From: UBA668 sp041394605
Lineage (GTDB): Bacteria > Actinomycetota > Acidimicrobiia > Acidimicrobiales > Ilumatobacteraceae
Assembly: GCA_041394605.1 (NCBI GenBank)
Contig: JAWKHX010000004.1
Span: 620,001-684,000, forward strand
Direction: 5' to 3'
Length of the DNA stretch: 64,000 nt
Below are positions 27,685 through 37,077 of the stretch, in pieces (position 1 is the stretch's first letter; each line of letters starts with the position of its first letter). The position numbers and the translations under genes are program-made. A model generated the notes under the pieces. The model made no database searches, had not been told where the DNA came from, and saw only the letters and a program-made list of their open reading frames with translations.

Positions 27685-29460
27685 TCAGAGCCAGCGGGTG
27701 TCGATGAGGCGGGCCGGGGTGAGCGGGGTGAACGCTGCGCCGGTCCAGCCGCTGAGGTCCAGCAGCACGTGGGCGGACACGCTGATGTACACGCAGAGCT
27801 GGCCGTTCGCGTCCACCGGGATGAGGCCACGGTTGGTCTGCTGGTGCAGCGGCACCACGTTGATGATCGACGTGGGCGGCATGCCGTCGGCGCACGGGTA
27901 GGCAGTGGCCCAGCCGATGGCCAGCGGGTAGTTGAGCGTGACGCTGAGCATCGCCGCCGTCGGGGCGGGGTCCTCCGCGACCCCGGCGGTGCCCGCCACC
28001 TGCAGGGTGAGCACGGAACCGGCGGCGGGGATGGCGCCCGACCGGGTGTCCATCACCCGCTCGGTGGGCAGGGGGTGGATGTCCGCCTCGGCGGTGAACG
28101 TGCCGAACATGTCCACCAGCACATGGGCGGCGGCGTTGGTCGTCACGCAGACGTCGCCGTTGGCGTCGGTGCGCACCACCATCGGGATGCTCTGCACGAA
28201 GCCGGCCTCGACGGAGCGGTTGGGCACGGCCGGCGGGGTGGTGCCGCAGGTGTAGAGGCGGGCCTCGGTGAACGTGGAGGTGCCGAGGATCGTGAAGTTG
28301 ATGACGGCCGTGAACTCGCCCTCCGGAGCGCCCTCCACCGCGCCGAGGTGGACCGTGCGCTCGGTGTTGGCGGCGAGCGCGCCGGTGCCGTCGTAGCGGG
28401 TGTCGGTGGCGCGCACCGGGGTGATCGGTACGAAGCCTGAGCCCGCGCCGAACGCACCGTTGACGTCCACGATCAGGTGGGCCTCGGTGCTCTGGTAGAT
28501 GCAGATCTTGCCGTCCACCCCGATGGGCACCACGGCCGTGCCGGCGACGATCTGGTGGGGCCGGAAGTTCAGGCTGGACACCACCGGCATCTCGCCACCG
28601 CACGGGTAGGCGGTCAGCCAGCCCTGGCGGCGGGGGTTGAACACGGTGAGGTTGAGGGCCGCCGCCGTGGCGTCCTCCGGCACGCCGTTCTGGCCGGCCA
28701 CCTGCAGTTCGGTGACCGCGCCCGCCGGCAGGCGGTTGGCCGCCGTCTTCACCGCCAGCGCGGCCAGGGACGAGTACTGGTTGGCGCCGGTGGTGTTGAG
28801 GTGCAGGCCGTCGTAGGTGAGCCCGCTGATGTCCGACACGGCTGCCCAGTCGATGATCGACAGTTCGGGGAAGCGGCCCTGGGCGTTGCGCAACTGATTG
28901 TTGGCGTACGGGTAGGCCAGGTACAGGGCCTTGTACGCCGACGACAGCCCGTTCCAGCCGCTGAAGTTGTACGGCGTGATCTCCCGCATGGTGACCCAGA
29001 AGATCCGCTTCACACCCTTGGCCAGCAGTGTGTTGACCATCTGGTCGATGGCCCGGTCGAAGCGGGGCGGGTCCCAGTACGGGTAGTTGTAGCCGCCGGC
29101 CACGATCGCCGAGTCGCCGAACATGTAGGCCGGCTGGTACTGCACGTAGTTGGTGGCCAACTGTTCCACGAAGATGCCCGGCTTGCCGGTGACCGTGACC
29201 TGCCAGTCGCTGGGGAAGGCCTTGCCCATGGCGGTCTTGGCGCCGAGGCCGACGCTGTCCGACACCATGAACGCCCGCTTGTCGGGGGTGGGGATGGCGG
29301 GGTGCGGCACGTGGGCGGGGGCACCGCGGCCGGCACCGGCGGGCGCGGAGGGGGCGGCCGCGACAGGGTGGGGCATCGCCGACACGACTGCGGCCACCAC
29401 GGCGATCAGCACGCCGGAGGTGCGTCGAGTGCGCCGATCCGCCCGGGCTCGGAACATCAC
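27685..29460 (-). CDS. Secreted SGNH-hydrolase-like protein with LDTR/VDVxGW domains
   Basis: Exported protein of 591 residues. After a signal peptide (to about residue 36, PVAAAPSA) comes an SGNH-like domain: block I 'FMVSDSVGLGAK', and 'DGLHLNTTGANQ' with the DxxH of the catalytic dyad. The usual GDS is SDS here. From about 245 there are three beta-domains sharing ELQVAG, 'LNLTVFNP', 'YPCGGEMP' and ends such as LIVDVNGAF and LLDLSGW, with TDTR or MDTR openings. GTG 29460 directly follows a TAGACT box by six bases, favouring it over the ATG at 29457. The domain is shared with 13487-15427 and 32568-34475. Confidence 0.8.
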   Translation of the reverse strand: MMFRARADRRTRRTSGVLIAVVAAVVSAMPHPVAAAPSAPAGAGRGAPAHVPHPAIPTPDKRAFMVSDSVGLGAKTAMGKAFPSDWQVTVTGKPGIFVEQLATNYVQYQPAYMFGDSAIVAGGYNYPYWDPPRFDRAIDQMVNTLLAKGVKRIFWVTMREITPYNFSGWNGLSSAYKALYLAYPYANNQLRNAQGRFPELSIIDWAAVSDISGLTYDGLHLNTTGANQYSSLAALAVKTAANRLPAGAVTELQVAGQNGVPEDATAAALNLTVFNPRRQGWLTAYPCGGEMPVVSSLNFRPHQIVAGTAVVPIGVDGKICIYQSTEAHLIVDVNGAFGAGSGFVPITPVRATDTRYDGTGALAANTERTVHLGAVEGAPEGEFTAVINFTILGTSTFTEARLYTCGTTPPAVPNRSVEAGFVQSIPMVVRTDANGDVCVTTNAAAHVLVDMFGTFTAEADIHPLPTERVMDTRSGAIPAAGSVLTLQVAGTAGVAEDPAPTAAMLSVTLNYPLAIGWATAYPCADGMPPTSIINVVPLHQQTNRGLIPVDANGQLCVYISVSAHVLLDLSGWTGAAFTPLTPARLIDTRWL

Positions 29461-29491
29461 GGGCCGAGTCTACGCAGCAGCGAGGGCTCGG

Positions 29492-30730
29492 TCAGGAACC
29501 GCGCAGGCGGCGGGCGATGGCGAGCGGCCAGCGCACCGCCCGGCGGGCCAGGGTCGCTTCGGCCACTTCCAGGCGGCGGCGCAGTTCGCCTTCGCCCACA
29601 CCATCCAGCGCGGAGGGTGGTCGCGGTGGCAGCGGGTCGGTGGCGGGCGGCAGGCCGGCGCGGGGGCGCAGGGCTTCCGCCAGGGCATCCAGGTAGGCGG
29701 TGCCGTCGACGTCGTCGGGTTCCAGGTTGGCGCCCTCGGCCCATTCGTTCCAGGCGTTGAACAGCAGGAACTCGTCGCCGTCCTCGGCAGCGGCGTCCTG
29801 CGCCCGGCGCACCCACGTGGCGAAGCGTTCCGGCGTGGAGCCGACGGTGATGGTGGCCTCGCCCCAGGTGCGGCGCGGGCTGTTGTCCCAGTTCGGGGTC
29901 ACGCACCGGTAGCGCCGCCATGGCGCCTTCGGGCGGGTCAGCATGGCCTCGGCGAGGTGCTCGTAGTCCAGCAGCAGGTTGCCGGTGCCGTCGCCGGCGT
30001 CGCGGGCGGGCAGGCCGGCCTGCTCCATCAGTGCCAGCGCGCCGTGGGGCACGAACTCGGCGGCCGCGTCGAAGCCGGTGGGGGAGGGGTCCTCCACCTC
30101 GGCATAGGTGTCGAAGCGGATGAGGTACGGCTCGGGCTCGCCGTGCTCACGGCACACCCACCGCCACAGGGCCATCGTGTGGGCCACGTTGGGGATCGAC
30201 GCCGGCCGGTAGACGAACAGCACCGGCCGGCCGTTCAGTCGCAGGTAGCGGCGGTCGGTGAACACCCGGCGGAGGTAGTGGATGTGGGCCAGGTCGTCGT
30301 CCTCGGAGTACTGCTGCGACATCAGCACGTCGTGCTCCATGCCGTCCCACCGGCGCGTCCATGGCTCGTTGGCCCAGCACAGGCAGAACGGGAAGTCCTC
30401 CTCGGGCGACTCCAGCATGCGGTCCAGCGGTTCGTGCAGCAGGCGGTGGCCGTGGAACCAGTAGTGGTAGTACATGAACCCGTCGATGCCGGCCTGGCGG
30501 GCCAGGGCGATCTGGGCGCGGCGGGTCTCGGGCACCCGCAGGTCGTAGAAGCCCAGCGCGCCGGGCAGGCGGCCCACCCGCTGGCCGTCGTAGACGGGGC
30601 GGGCGCGGGCGACGTTGTGCCACTCGGTGAACCCCGGCTCCCACCACGCGTCGTTCTGCTCGATGGGGTGGAACTGGGGCAGGTAGAACGCCAGGTTGGC
30701 CGGGCGCCTTCCGGTGGGGGTGCCGGTCAT
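29492..30730 (-). CDS. WbsX-like (GH99-like) polysaccharide-biosynthesis protein
   Basis: Protein of 412 residues resembling WbsX-type, glycoside-hydrolase-99-like domains that occur in O-antigen and capsule loci. Marked motifs are 'AFYLPQFHPIEQNDAWWEPGFTEW' shortened to its core FYLPQFHPI, then 'GFMYYHYWFHGHRLL', 'LCWANEPWTRRWDG' and 'EFLLFNAWNEWAEG', whose acidic residues line the putative active site. It could trim or transfer a sugar in glycan assembly; activity is not established for the family. The ATG overlaps the sulfotransferase stop (ATGA), so both are translated from one mRNA. Confidence 0.78.
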   Translation of the reverse strand: MTGTPTGRRPANLAFYLPQFHPIEQNDAWWEPGFTEWHNVARARPVYDGQRVGRLPGALGFYDLRVPETRRAQIALARQAGIDGFMYYHYWFHGHRLLHEPLDRMLESPEEDFPFCLCWANEPWTRRWDGMEHDVLMSQQYSEDDDLAHIHYLRRVFTDRRYLRLNGRPVLFVYRPASIPNVAHTMALWRWVCREHGEPEPYLIRFDTYAEVEDPSPTGFDAAAEFVPHGALALMEQAGLPARDAGDGTGNLLLDYEHLAEAMLTRPKAPWRRYRCVTPNWDNSPRRTWGEATITVGSTPERFATWVRRAQDAAAEDGDEFLLFNAWNEWAEGANLEPDDVDGTAYLDALAEALRPRAGLPPATDPLPPRPPSALDGVGEGELRRRLEVAEATLARRAVRWPLAIARRLRGS

Positions 30731-31707
30731 CGCCGCCTCCACCGTGACGGGCGGCGGCCGGCAGGTGCCGGTGCCGCGGGCGGGGTGTGCGGTGGCAGTG
30801 CGGCAGGCGGGGTCGCGCCCGCGTCGCGGGCGGCTTCCGCGGCGGCCACCACGCGGCCGTAGCGCTCCGCCTGGCTGACGAACTGGCGGTCGGCGAAGGC
30901 CACAGGGTCGCCGGCGTCGTGGCCCAGCACGCGGGCGACGACAGCCCGGTAGACGATCAGGTCGGCGGCGCTGCGGGCCTCCACCATCGCGACCGTCTCG
31001 GGTGTGAGTTGGGGGCCGGTGAAGCGGATGGGCTGCTCGCCGGCTTCGGTGACGTTGGTGCGCACCGACGCGGTGGGCAGGCCGGCCCACGCGCCGAGGC
31101 GGGTCCACATGGCCGGGTCCTCCACCAGGCCCACATGGCCCAGGCTGTCCAGCGCGGCGAGGGCGAGCGCGGCCACCTCGGCGTGGTGGGCGGGATCGAT
31201 CGGCCGGTCGGGCGGTATCAGCCCGGGTTCGTCCACCAGCATCCGGCACTGCAGGTTGTCGTGCTGGTGGGCGGCGGCATCGGCGCCGAGGAATCCGGCC
31301 AACCCGCCGGCGGCGTGGCGCTGCACCTGGTACTCGCCGAACGCCTCGTTCTGGTCGGCGGGCCGCACCGCCCAGTAGAGGTGGTGCGACAGCAGGCGGG
31401 CACGGGGCTCGCGCAGGAACGTCACCACCCGGTCGACCGGCACCAGGCGGCACATGCCCTGCAGGGACAGGTGGCCGAGTTGGAGGGGTCGGTCGGCGTC
31501 GGTCGGGACCGGGTCGCTGGGCAGCAGGGTCTCGGCCCGCAGCCCGGGGGCGAAGGTGTGGAAGGCGGTGAAGGCGCCGAACAGGCGGTCGTCGAAGCGG
31601 GTGGCACCCACCTGGCCGGCCGGGTAGTGCTGCTCCAGTGCGGCGCGCACGCTCATCCCCGCCGTCTTGGGGATGTGCACGAACCCGATGCGCGGCAGGG
31701 CGCTCAC
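30727..31707 (-). CDS. Sulfotransferase-family protein
   Basis: Predicted PAPS-dependent sulfotransferase of 326 residues. The 5'-phosphosulfate-binding loop is 'GFVHIPKTAGMSVRAALEQ' and the 3'-phosphate site is 'RVVTFLREPRARLLSHHLYW', both as in the Sulfotransfer_2 family that modifies carbohydrates. The C-terminal 50 residues are Ala/Pro/Arg-rich and look disordered. The GTG start overlaps the methyltransferase stop (GTGA), and its own stop overlaps the WbsX-like ATG. This suggests that the surface glycan is sulfated (inference). Confidence 0.8.
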   Translation of the reverse strand: MSALPRIGFVHIPKTAGMSVRAALEQHYPAGQVGATRFDDRLFGAFTAFHTFAPGLRAETLLPSDPVPTDADRPLQLGHLSLQGMCRLVPVDRVVTFLREPRARLLSHHLYWAVRPADQNEAFGEYQVQRHAAGGLAGFLGADAAAHQHDNLQCRMLVDEPGLIPPDRPIDPAHHAEVAALALAALDSLGHVGLVEDPAMWTRLGAWAGLPTASVRTNVTEAGEQPIRFTGPQLTPETVAMVEARSAADLIVYRAVVARVLGHDAGDPVAFADRQFVSQAERYGRVVAAAEAARDAGATPPAALPPHTPPAAPAPAGRRPSRWRRR

Positions 31708-32555
31708 GAAGTGCCCCGGCGGAACCACCGCCCGGTTCGTGGCGGTGGCGCCGCGGCCGTCGCGGGCTCGACGGTGGGTGCCGGTGGCGCGGGCGGCAGG
31801 CCGGCGAACTCGCCGTACACGCCGTGAGTGCAGAGTGCCGCGGCCTCCAGGCCGTCGCCGGCCGGGGGAACGCCACCGTCGGGAACCCTGGCCACCAGCA
31901 CGAACTGCAGGGCGGAGGCGTCGGGGTCGGCGAGGATGCGGTCCAGCACATCGGCCGGCACGTCGGTGGGCGAGGCCCCGAGGTTGGTGGTGAACGGCGG
32001 CCACTCCACCGCTTGGATCTCGGTGATCTCCAGACCCACCGCGGTGAGGAGGCGGACGGCCGAGGCGCGGGTGAAGAAGCGCAGATGGGTGAGGTCCAGC
32101 AGGCCGTGCTCCTTGTAGTCCCACCGCCCGTTGAGGAGGGCGAGGCGGATGTCCACGTGGGCCACGTTGGGCAGCGACACCACGACGGTGCCGCCGGGCT
32201 TCACCAGCGAGGCCGCCTGGTGGAGGGTGCGGTGCGGGTGGCGCAGGTGCTCCAGCACATCGGCGGCGCTGAGGGCGTCGAAGATCTCGCCGGCCAGGAG
32301 GGTGGTGAGGTCGGTGACGTCGAGGTCGGCCACCTCAACCCGGGTGGCGAACCGGCGAGCGGACTCGGCGGCGCTCGCATCCAGTTCCACACAGGTGACG
32401 TCGTTGCCGGCGGCCGCCAGCAGTTCGGTCACGTGCCCGGGGCCGGGGCCCAGTTCCAGCACACGCCCGGCGCGGCCGATGGCGCGCAGCACCCGGCTGT
32501 GGGCGGAGTCGTCGGTGGGGTCGATCTCCTGGAAGTAGCGGCTGGCGTCGGTCAC
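31704..32555 (-). CDS. Class I SAM-dependent methyltransferase
   Basis: Methyltransferase of 283 residues. Motif I is RVLELGPGPGHVTELLAAAG, followed by the acidic 'VTCVELDASAAESARR', 'FDALSAADVLEHLRHPHRTL' (UbiE/COQ5-like) and 'LVKPGGTVVVSLPN'. The last 40 residues are Pro/Ala-rich. It lies 12 bases downstream of the SGNH-DTR protein gene and overlaps the sulfotransferase gene, so four genes (32568-34475 through 29492) look like one operon. Its likely target is a glycan or lipid carrier intermediate, not shown directly. Confidence 0.8.
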   Translation of the reverse strand: MTDASRYFQEIDPTDDSAHSRVLRAIGRAGRVLELGPGPGHVTELLAAAGNDVTCVELDASAAESARRFATRVEVADLDVTDLTTLLAGEIFDALSAADVLEHLRHPHRTLHQAASLVKPGGTVVVSLPNVAHVDIRLALLNGRWDYKEHGLLDLTHLRFFTRASAVRLLTAVGLEITEIQAVEWPPFTTNLGASPTDVPADVLDRILADPDASALQFVLVARVPDGGVPPAGDGLEAAALCTHGVYGEFAGLPPAPPAPTVEPATAAAPPPRTGRWFRRGTS

Positions 32556-32567
32556 GGGCGCGGCGGA

Positions 32568-34475
32568 TCAGGGCTCGGGGAGGGGTGTGACCCACCAGCC
32601 GACCACGTCGAACAGGGTGTCCGTGCGGTGGGAGGCGCGGATGCACAGGGTGCGCTGGGTGGGGTCGATGCCGACGGTGATCGAGTTGGCCATCACCAGC
32701 CCGGCGGCCGCGTTGACCGACGAGGTGGGCGGGAGGCTCTCGGCGCAGGAGTACGCCGTGAGCCAGGCCCTGGACGTGGGGCGCACCAGCGTGATCGAAC
32801 CGGTCACGGCCTGCGCGCCGGTGGGTGCCACGGGCAGGCCGATCACCTGGGCCATGCCCTGCATCCCCACCCAGCCGCCGGTGGCGTACGCCGGTCGCGT
32901 GTCCAGCACGCGCTTGGCCTGGGCGGGCACGAACTGCAGGTCGCCGTCGTCGGTGAACGTGCCGGTGACGTCGAGGATCACGTGGGGCAGTTCGCCGCCG
33001 CCGTTGGCCACCACGTCCAGGCACACGGTGCCGGCGGCCCACTCGGCGGCGAATGCTGCGCCGGCCACCACTTCGGAGGGTTGGAACGACAGGGCCGGCA
33101 GCGCCACGCCCGAGCCGTCGCAGTGGGCGATCTGGATGACCCCACCGGCGGAGGTGCCGGTGACCGTGACGGTGACGGCAACGGAGTCCGCCACCGGCAC
33201 CGGCACCTCGAGGTGGGCGGCCTTCGCCGAGAGCCGGGTGTCCAGCGGGCGCACCGGGGGGATCGGCGTGAAGAGCAGGGGCTCGTTCGGGTGGAAGTAG
33301 CCGCTGAGGTAGACCCGCACGGCCGTGGCCTTGGCGTTGTACACGCAGAACGTGCGGTCGGCGCCCAGTCGCACCAGGGCCTGTGCCGAGCGGGGTGTGT
33401 CCGCCGCGTAGTTCAGGCTGGAGACCACCGGTTTGGTCTCGCTGCACGGGTACACGGTGAGCCACCCGACGCCGGCAGACGAGTCGGTGGTGAGGATCAC
33501 GTCGGCCGACGTGGTGCCCTCAGGGACGAGGCTCGACAGGTCCACCACCGTGGTGTGGTCGTCGGGCAGCACGGGGTCTGCCTCGCCCGCGGAGTCGTAG
33601 GCCACCGAGGGGTCCACCCGCTGGTAGCCGCTGGGGGCATCGCCGGCGGCCCCGGGCACCGTGGCCTGCGGCCCGACGTACTTCGCCCACGGCATGGTGG
33701 CCGTGATGTGGTCGCGCATGAGGGTGCTGCGCTTCACGTACTGCACGCCGCTGCTCGGGTGGATGCGGGCGGCGTCCATGAGGATGGCGGGGTTGGCGTA
33801 CAGCAGGGCGTTGGGCCAGTCCCACAGCACCAGGTTGGGGTGGGTGGCTGCGGCGTCGTCCAGCGCCTTGTTCCAGCCGAGCATGCCCAGGCCGTAGCCG
33901 TTGCCCTTGCCGAACGGCTCGTAGTTAATCTTGCCCCACCAGACCCGCGCGTCGGGGTGGTAGGTGGCGATCGTGGCCAGCAGGTCGTTGATCTGGTTGG
34001 CGCAGTAGGTGGTGTCGGTCGGCGTGCAGTTCGCGTTCGGCCAGGTTCCCATGTGGTTGGCGCCGAGGTTGACAGCGATGACGTCGGGGTGGAACCCGTT
34101 GTCACTCCACCGCTTGACCATGGCGACGGCGGACGCGTACTGGTCGCTGTTGTTGCGGACGACCATGCCGAGCGACGAGTTCAGTTCGATCGGACCCCAT
34201 CCAGCATCGGACAGCATCTTCGGCAGGCTCGGGTTGCTGGCCAGGTCGGCGGAGCCGAGCAGCACCGAATCGCCGACCAGTCCGATGCTGCCCAGCGGGC
34301 CGACCGTGGTGTATCGGCTGCACAACCGCCAGTAGCCGCTACCTGCTACATAGACGTTCGCCGGGCAGGCCGGCGGGGTGCCCGAGGCCTCGGCGGTGGG
34401 GGTGGCGGCGGGGGTGGCCACCACCAGGGTCGCCAGCGCGACGGCAGCGAGAAGGGACGCAAGGCGGCGGCGCAT
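32568..34475 (-). CDS. Secreted SGNH-hydrolase-like protein with LDTR/VDVxGW domains
   Basis: Exported protein of 635 residues with a signal peptide (MRRRLASLLAAVALATLVVA). An SGNH-like domain follows: block I 'IGLVGDSVLLGS', an 'AVNLGANHMG' block like the GxN motif, and 'DAARIHPSSGVQ' with a DxxxxH catalytic pair. From about residue 330 there are three beta-domains with 'GWLTVYPCSETKPVVSSLNY', 'RPLDTRLS', 'RVLDTRPA' and 'LFDVVGWW'. It is related to, but clearly diverged from, the protein at 27685-29460. It may modify acyl groups of surface glycans (inference). No clear ribosome site is visible before the ATG. Confidence 0.78.
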   Translation of the reverse strand: MRRRLASLLAAVALATLVVATPAATPTAEASGTPPACPANVYVAGSGYWRLCSRYTTVGPLGSIGLVGDSVLLGSADLASNPSLPKMLSDAGWGPIELNSSLGMVVRNNSDQYASAVAMVKRWSDNGFHPDVIAVNLGANHMGTWPNANCTPTDTTYCANQINDLLATIATYHPDARVWWGKINYEPFGKGNGYGLGMLGWNKALDDAAATHPNLVLWDWPNALLYANPAILMDAARIHPSSGVQYVKRSTLMRDHITATMPWAKYVGPQATVPGAAGDAPSGYQRVDPSVAYDSAGEADPVLPDDHTTVVDLSSLVPEGTTSADVILTTDSSAGVGWLTVYPCSETKPVVSSLNYAADTPRSAQALVRLGADRTFCVYNAKATAVRVYLSGYFHPNEPLLFTPIPPVRPLDTRLSAKAAHLEVPVPVADSVAVTVTVTGTSAGGVIQIAHCDGSGVALPALSFQPSEVVAGAAFAAEWAAGTVCLDVVANGGGELPHVILDVTGTFTDDGDLQFVPAQAKRVLDTRPAYATGGWVGMQGMAQVIGLPVAPTGAQAVTGSITLVRPTSRAWLTAYSCAESLPPTSSVNAAAGLVMANSITVGIDPTQRTLCIRASHRTDTLFDVVGWWVTPLPEP

Positions 34476-34539
34476 GCCGCCATTCTTCCACCTGGGCCGC
34501 CGGCCGTGCAGGCCTTCGTGCGCCCACTGCGTGACGAAC

Positions 34540-34555
34540 ATACCCCCTGGGGTAT
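34540..34555. promoter_or_regulatory. CsoR/CstR-like operator over the rhodanese promoter
   Basis: ATACCCC-CT-GGGGTAT is a perfect 7+2+7 palindrome of the G/C-tract type bound by CsoR-family sensors (copper, or persulfide for CstR). It overlaps the -10 region TATAGGAT (34553-34560), whose TAGGAT ends six bases before the ATG at 34567. The regulator gene is not in the window. Confidence 0.6.
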
Positions 34556-34566
34556 AGGATGCGGCC

Positions 34567-35028
34567 ATGAAGCGCTCCGCCGTCCTCCTGCCCGTTGCCC
34601 TGCTCGCCCTGCTGCCCGTCGCCGCGGCCTGTGGCGACGACACCGAGGCGTCATCGGCCACCACCGCCGCGCCTGCTGCCACCGCGGCGCCGGCGGCGCC
34701 GGCCTCGCCGATCACCGTGGTCACCCCGGCCGAAGGGGCGGCACTGATGGACCAGATGGGCAGCGCCCTCACCGTCATCGACGTGCGCACGCCGGAGGAG
34801 TTCGCCGCCGGCCACATCGCCGGTGCGGTGAACATGGACGTGGAAGGCGGGCAGTTCACCTCGATGATCGCCGGCCTCGACCACTCGCAGGCGTACATGG
34901 TCTATTGCCACAGCGGCCGGCGCAGCGCGATGGCTGCGCAGGCGATGGCCCAGGATGGGTTCACCACCATCTACGACCTCGGCGGCCTGCAGGCCTGGGT
35001 GGACGCCGGGTACCCCATCACCGCCTGA
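34567..35028 (+). CDS. Rhodanese-domain lipoprotein
   Basis: Lipid-anchored sulfurtransferase-like protein of 153 residues. The signal peptide ends in the lipobox VAAAC (Cys about 22), followed by an Ala/Thr/Pro linker and a rhodanese domain: 'VIDVRTPEEFAAGHIAGAVN' and the active-site loop YCHSGRRSAMA with the catalytic Cys. It would handle persulfide or thiosulfate sulfur outside the membrane. The palindrome over its promoter matches CsoR-family operators, so it may be induced by copper or reactive sulfur. The -10 box six bases before the ATG implies a leaderless mRNA. Confidence 0.85.
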   Translation: MKRSAVLLPVALLALLPVAAACGDDTEASSATTAAPAATAAPAAPASPITVVTPAEGAALMDQMGSALTVIDVRTPEEFAAGHIAGAVNMDVEGGQFTSMIAGLDHSQAYMVYCHSGRRSAMAAQAMAQDGFTTIYDLGGLQAWVDAGYPITA

Positions 35029-35073
35029 CGGGCTACCGCGAATCCCCACCCTCCGCCCTCTACCATCGCCCGG

Positions 35074-37077
35074 GTGAGCCGGCACTCCTTCCGCTACCAA
35101 CCCGCGCTGGACGGGGTGCGCGCCCTCGCCGTCACCGTCGTGCTCCTGTTCCACGGCGGCATCGGCTGGATGAGCGGCGGCTACCTCGGGGTGTCGGTGT
35201 TCTTCACGCTCAGCGGCTTCCTCATCACCTCGCTGATGCTCCACGAGCACGGCAGCACCGGCGGCGTGGCCGTGGGCGCGTTCTACACCCGCCGCGCCCG
35301 GCGTCTGCTGCCGGCCAGCCTGTTCTGCCTGGCAGCCATCAGCGTGATGGCCTGGGCCGGGTGGTTCCGCGGGGTGGACGGCCTGCGCCGCGACGTGTGG
35401 GGCGCCATGTTCCAGGTGTTCAACTGGGTGCGCCTGGCCGCCGGTGGCGAAGGTGGCTACGGCGCCCTCATGCAGGCCAACAGCGGTTTCCGCAGCCCGG
35501 TGGAGCACTACTGGTCGCTGGCCATCGAGGAGCAGTTCTACTGGATCTGGCCGCTCGTGTTCCTCGGGCTGATGGTGGTGGTGCGGCGCCTGCGCACCCG
35601 GCCGGTGGTGGTCATCGGCGGCCTCACCGTGCTGGCCGCGGTGGCCGCCCCGCTGATCGCCGCCGTGTGGGGCCCCGACGTGGCCTACTGGGCCACCCCG
35701 GCCCGCATCAGCGAGATCCTGTTCGGCGCCCTCGCCGCCGCCTGGGTGATGGGCCGCGACCTGTCGCCCCGCCTGCAGTGGCTGGCGCCCGGTGCCCTGG
35801 TGGCGCTGGGTGTGGCGTGTGTGGTGTTCCCGGTCAGCGGCGGCCCCGCCTACCACGGCGCGCTGCCGCTGGTGGGGCTGGCCAGCGCGGCCCTGATCGT
35901 CGGCCTCCAGGCCGACGGCCCCGCCAAGCAGGTGCTCGGCACCCGCCCGTTCGTGGGGCTGGGCAAGATCAGCTACGGCGTGTACCTGTACCACTGGCCG
36001 GTGTTCGTGCTGCTCGACCGGCAGGGGTGGGCAGTGGGCCGGTGGGGGCTGCTGGCCCTGAAGCTGGCCATCACCCTTGCCGTGGCCATGGTGTCGTACT
36101 TCGCGCTGGAGAAGCCGATCCGCACGGCCAACTGGCTGGTGCCACGGCGCACGCTGGTGGTGGCGTTGGGGGCCACCGCCGTGATGGCGCTGGTGGTGCT
36201 GGTGATCCCCCAGGCCGGCAAGTACTACGGGGCGGACCAAGCCACCGCCGACGCCGCCTCCTTCGACACCGGGTCGGTGGCGCCGCTCGTGCCGTCCACG
36301 ACGATCGCCGGCACGGGCGACACGGTCACCACGATCGCGGGCACCGACGCCACTGGCGCGGTCACCACCACCACCGGCCCGCTGGTGCCGCCGCGCCCGG
36401 TACGCATCGCCATCGTCGGCGACTCCACGGCCGAGGCGCTGGGTGCCGGCATGGTGGCGTGGGCCGCGGCCAACCCGTCGTTGGCCCAGGTGGAGGTGGT
36501 GGCCGGGGCCGGCTGCGGCCTGTCCAACAGCGGCTACCTGGTGTTCGACGGCCTGCCCGAGCGCGACGTGGCCGCCGAGTGCGGCCCCTACCTGCACGAC
36601 ATCGTCCCCCAGCGGATCGCCGAACTGCAGCCCGACCTGGTGATGCTGATCACCACCACGTGGGACGTCGCCGACCGCCGCCTGGAAGCGGGTGGCGAGG
36701 TACTGGCATCGAACGACCCGGCCGCCGTGGCCCAGATCGCCGAGGGCTTCCAGGAGATGACCGACACCCTGCTCGGGCTGGGCGTGCCGCGGGTGGTGTG
36801 GGTCACCGAGCCGATCCCGGTGGTGGGCCTGCTCGGGCCGTCGGACCGCCAGGGCGACGTGAGCCGCCACGAGGCGCTGCACGGGATCATGGAGGCCATC
36901 GCCGCCGCCAACCCGGGCGCGGTGCGCGTGGTGGACCTGGCGGGCTGGGTGGCCGAGCAGGGTCTGGAGGGCGACACCACCGCCCGCCCGGACGCCGTGC
37001 ACTGGACCACCGATGCGGCAACGATGATCTCCACCGACTACCTCGGCCCCGCCCTGGTGCGCGAGGCACTCACATGA
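35074..37077 (+). CDS. Acyltransferase 3 (OafA/YrhL-like) with C-terminal SGNH domain
   Basis: Membrane O-acyltransferase of 667 residues. The N-terminal AT3 domain (about 1-375, ten or so helices) has 'YQPALDGVRALAVTVVLLFH' with the catalytic His, 'GVSVFFTLSGFLIT' and 'HYWSLAIEEQFYW'. A Thr/Ala-rich linker (about 390-440) leads to an extracytoplasmic SGNH domain: 'IAIVGDSTAEALG' and 'DAVHWTTDAATM' with the DxxH pair. Such fusions O-acetylate cell-surface polysaccharides, fitting the glycan locus upstream. TACCAT ends seven bases before the GTG start. The stop overlaps the RNase H start (ATGA). Confidence 0.88.
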   Translation: MSRHSFRYQPALDGVRALAVTVVLLFHGGIGWMSGGYLGVSVFFTLSGFLITSLMLHEHGSTGGVAVGAFYTRRARRLLPASLFCLAAISVMAWAGWFRGVDGLRRDVWGAMFQVFNWVRLAAGGEGGYGALMQANSGFRSPVEHYWSLAIEEQFYWIWPLVFLGLMVVVRRLRTRPVVVIGGLTVLAAVAAPLIAAVWGPDVAYWATPARISEILFGALAAAWVMGRDLSPRLQWLAPGALVALGVACVVFPVSGGPAYHGALPLVGLASAALIVGLQADGPAKQVLGTRPFVGLGKISYGVYLYHWPVFVLLDRQGWAVGRWGLLALKLAITLAVAMVSYFALEKPIRTANWLVPRRTLVVALGATAVMALVVLVIPQAGKYYGADQATADAASFDTGSVAPLVPSTTIAGTGDTVTTIAGTDATGAVTTTTGPLVPPRPVRIAIVGDSTAEALGAGMVAWAAANPSLAQVEVVAGAGCGLSNSGYLVFDGLPERDVAAECGPYLHDIVPQRIAELQPDLVMLITTTWDVADRRLEAGGEVLASNDPAAVAQIAEGFQEMTDTLLGLGVPRVVWVTEPIPVVGLLGPSDRQGDVSRHEALHGIMEAIAAANPGAVRVVDLAGWVAEQGLEGDTTARPDAVHWTTDAATMISTDYLGPALVREALT

